In this document: piece after piece, positions 62,469-64,000 of the stretch
Layout of the letters: every line of letters begins with the position of its first letter
Position numbering within the stretch: position 1 is the stretch's first letter
Assembly: GCF_030704535.1 (NCBI RefSeq)
Contig: NC_081822.1
Span: 36,168,001 to 36,232,000, forward strand
Reading direction: 5' to 3'
Length of the DNA: 64,000 nt
Origin: Vitis vinifera
Lineage: Eukaryota > Streptophyta > Magnoliopsida > Vitales > Vitaceae
Notes under the pieces: generated by a model
Told to the model about the DNA's origin: nothing
The model's input: only the letters and a program-made list of their open reading frames with translations
The model's database searches: none
Position numbers and translations under genes: made by a program

Positions 62469-64000
62469 GACTCGGTGAATCTACTTCAGTTTTGACTTGT
62501 TGATTAGCCTATAGCTGCTATGAGAAGCTCCCTTGTGTGCCTTCACATATATGTAATGTAAGACTCAAAATATGTTAATATTGTTTGAGCCTTTTGCAAC
62601 GTATGTTTATAAATACCTCCTTCAACTATAGAATGTAATTAAATATATAAATTCTGTTGTGATTGTGTGCATTAAAGTGATTGGTAGTTACCTACTTACC
62701 TAAATGCAAAATTTGTTTTTTCTTTCTCAAGTTTTATCAATGATTCCATGTCATTATGTTCACATAGAGGTGATGGGCATTGAGCATCGAAGGCAAGTTT
62801 TCATGGGTTCAATGTGTAGAAAGGTAATGTAATGTGAGTTTGATTTGTGTTGATGAAGGTTGTATCAAGCAAGCATTATTTATAGTGCATATTTGATCAT
62901 GAGGAGTGGGTTTTGTCGTTTTTTTTCCATATCATAATCTTCTTGAAAGAGCTTTGGGAGAAAATTTATAGGGTTAGGGTTTCATTTTGTGATCATCTAT
63001 CCATTGTTTGATTTGATCTTCATCCATACATTTCAAGAGATCCAATTTGGATATATAATCTTCATGATTTGGTCTAAAGCTTAGGAGTCTTGAGGTGATC
63101 TTATGATGGCTACCTGATATGGGAATGATCAGATGGAAGAGGCATGAAATTTTTTTATTATTGGTCATAAAGAGTTTGTTTGATAATGTTTCTATTCAAA
63201 GTGTTTTTAATGAAAACATTTTTTCTGAAAGTGTTTTTCTTTAAAAGTCTTTTAAACCCTCTTAAATTTTCTCTTCAACCGACTTTTAATCTCAAAAGAG
63301 AAATTTTCACATAAAATCATTGTTAAGACAATCAAGTAAAGCAAACTCAAATGGCCAAAGTAAGAACAATTTACATGGACAAAAATTTGTTTTAATTGCA
63401 TGCATGATATAAGGAATTCGAGGAATTACTTCAAATGTAGCATCCCAAAATTATTATTTACGCAACTTCAGTACCATATGCTTATTATGTAAATGACATT
63501 TGATGCACGTAATAGTTCTCGTTACTTTCTTAGATTTTATGACCGTATTATGCAAAAAATAAGATATATGTTTGATACATACCATGTATCTTGCCAATAA
63601 CTTTCAATCGAGAACAAATCCCACTCTTCAAATTAGGCAAGTAGGACCAATGGGGTTTCTTGTAAGACTCATCCTAAAATAATAAATGCACCCAACTTTC
63701 ATTCCAAAGTTTTCTTTTCAAATTTGGATGCTACTTCGGCTACTCCCCGACATGATCATACATTGATCTAACTTACGAGACTATGAATAGGTGAAAACAT
63801 GATGTGGGTTCTACATTATGGATATGCACTCTCCATACCCCATCTCATTGAAAATGTTTTAAAAGAAAAAAAAATAAAATGAATAAATAAATAAATAGGT
63901 GTAGAGAGATAAAAGACCAATTATTCAATATCATCCTCCTATCTAAGGGAACAAAATTTAACACCACCTTTGTGGATATCTAGTTACTAGATGATCATTT
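62469..64000. other. 3' flank of copy F and intergenic DNA
   Basis: 62640-63080 matches the 3' flank of copy D (GCAAGCATTATTTAT, GAGATC.AATTTGGAT.TATAATCTTC), marking the end of the duplicated unit. From there to the window end I see no gene. Confidence 0.55.

Noticed and set aside
62969-62983. GGGTTAGGGTTT, a telomere-like box
   Set aside because: It is an isolated short match in a 3' flank; such boxes are common in plant DNA and there is no array.

Overview
The window looks like nuclear DNA of a dicot plant. It is AT-rich, genes are split by GT-AG introns, and it carries LINE, Ty1/copia and Ty3-type retrotransposon debris, MITE-like elements and many TA microsatellites. Codon use, repeat families and protein relatedness fit grapevine (Vitis) best, but I infer that from memory and have not searched.

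Two things dominate. The first is a clustered family of F-box/LRR genes: six recognisable copies plus fragments, called A to F here. A, B and C are on the minus strand at about 3.9-7.1, 11.1-15.4 and 20.4-22.1 kb. D, E and F are on the plus strand at about 48.6-51.8, 54.7-57.5 and 59.7-62.5 kb. The full architecture, seen in D, F and broken A, is a non-coding first exon, an exon encoding a PB1/ubiquitin-like domain that resembles the N-terminus of Mutator-like (MuDR/MULE) transposases, an F-box exon and an LRR exon. Exon phases agree (0, then 2) and all junctions are GT-AG. B and C lack the PB1 exon and start at the F-box exon. A and E carry nonsense codons. A 111-bp F-box scrap (55.2 kb) and an LRR-exon scrap (10.0-10.2 kb) are further remains.

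The second is a single five-exon gene at 28.2-31.5 kb on the minus strand. It encodes a 609-residue NRT1/PTR (NPF4-type) transporter, is unrelated to the F-box family and appears intact.

Layout: 1-2.95 kb, degenerate L1-type LINE (minus), cut by the window edge. 3.9-7.1 kb, pseudogene A. 8.3-9.2 kb, copia remnant with primer-binding site. 9.4-11.3 kb, direct duplication of the 3' end of B. 11.1-15.4 kb, gene B, with a 2,267-bp solo LTR (5-bp target duplication GAATA) in its leader intron. 15.5-19.6 and 22.1-25.5 kb, paired upstream halves of a segmental duplication containing B and C. 28.2-31.7 kb, the transporter and its promoter. 32-48.5 kb, a long stretch with no gene I can support. 48.5-63.1 kb, D-E-F array. 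63.1-64 kb, no feature.

The F-box/LRR proteins would be expected to act as substrate receptors of SCF ubiquitin ligases. The added PB1-like domain suggests an extra protein-interaction surface taken from a transposase. This fusion is the most interesting item in the window. Its function is not known from sequence alone.
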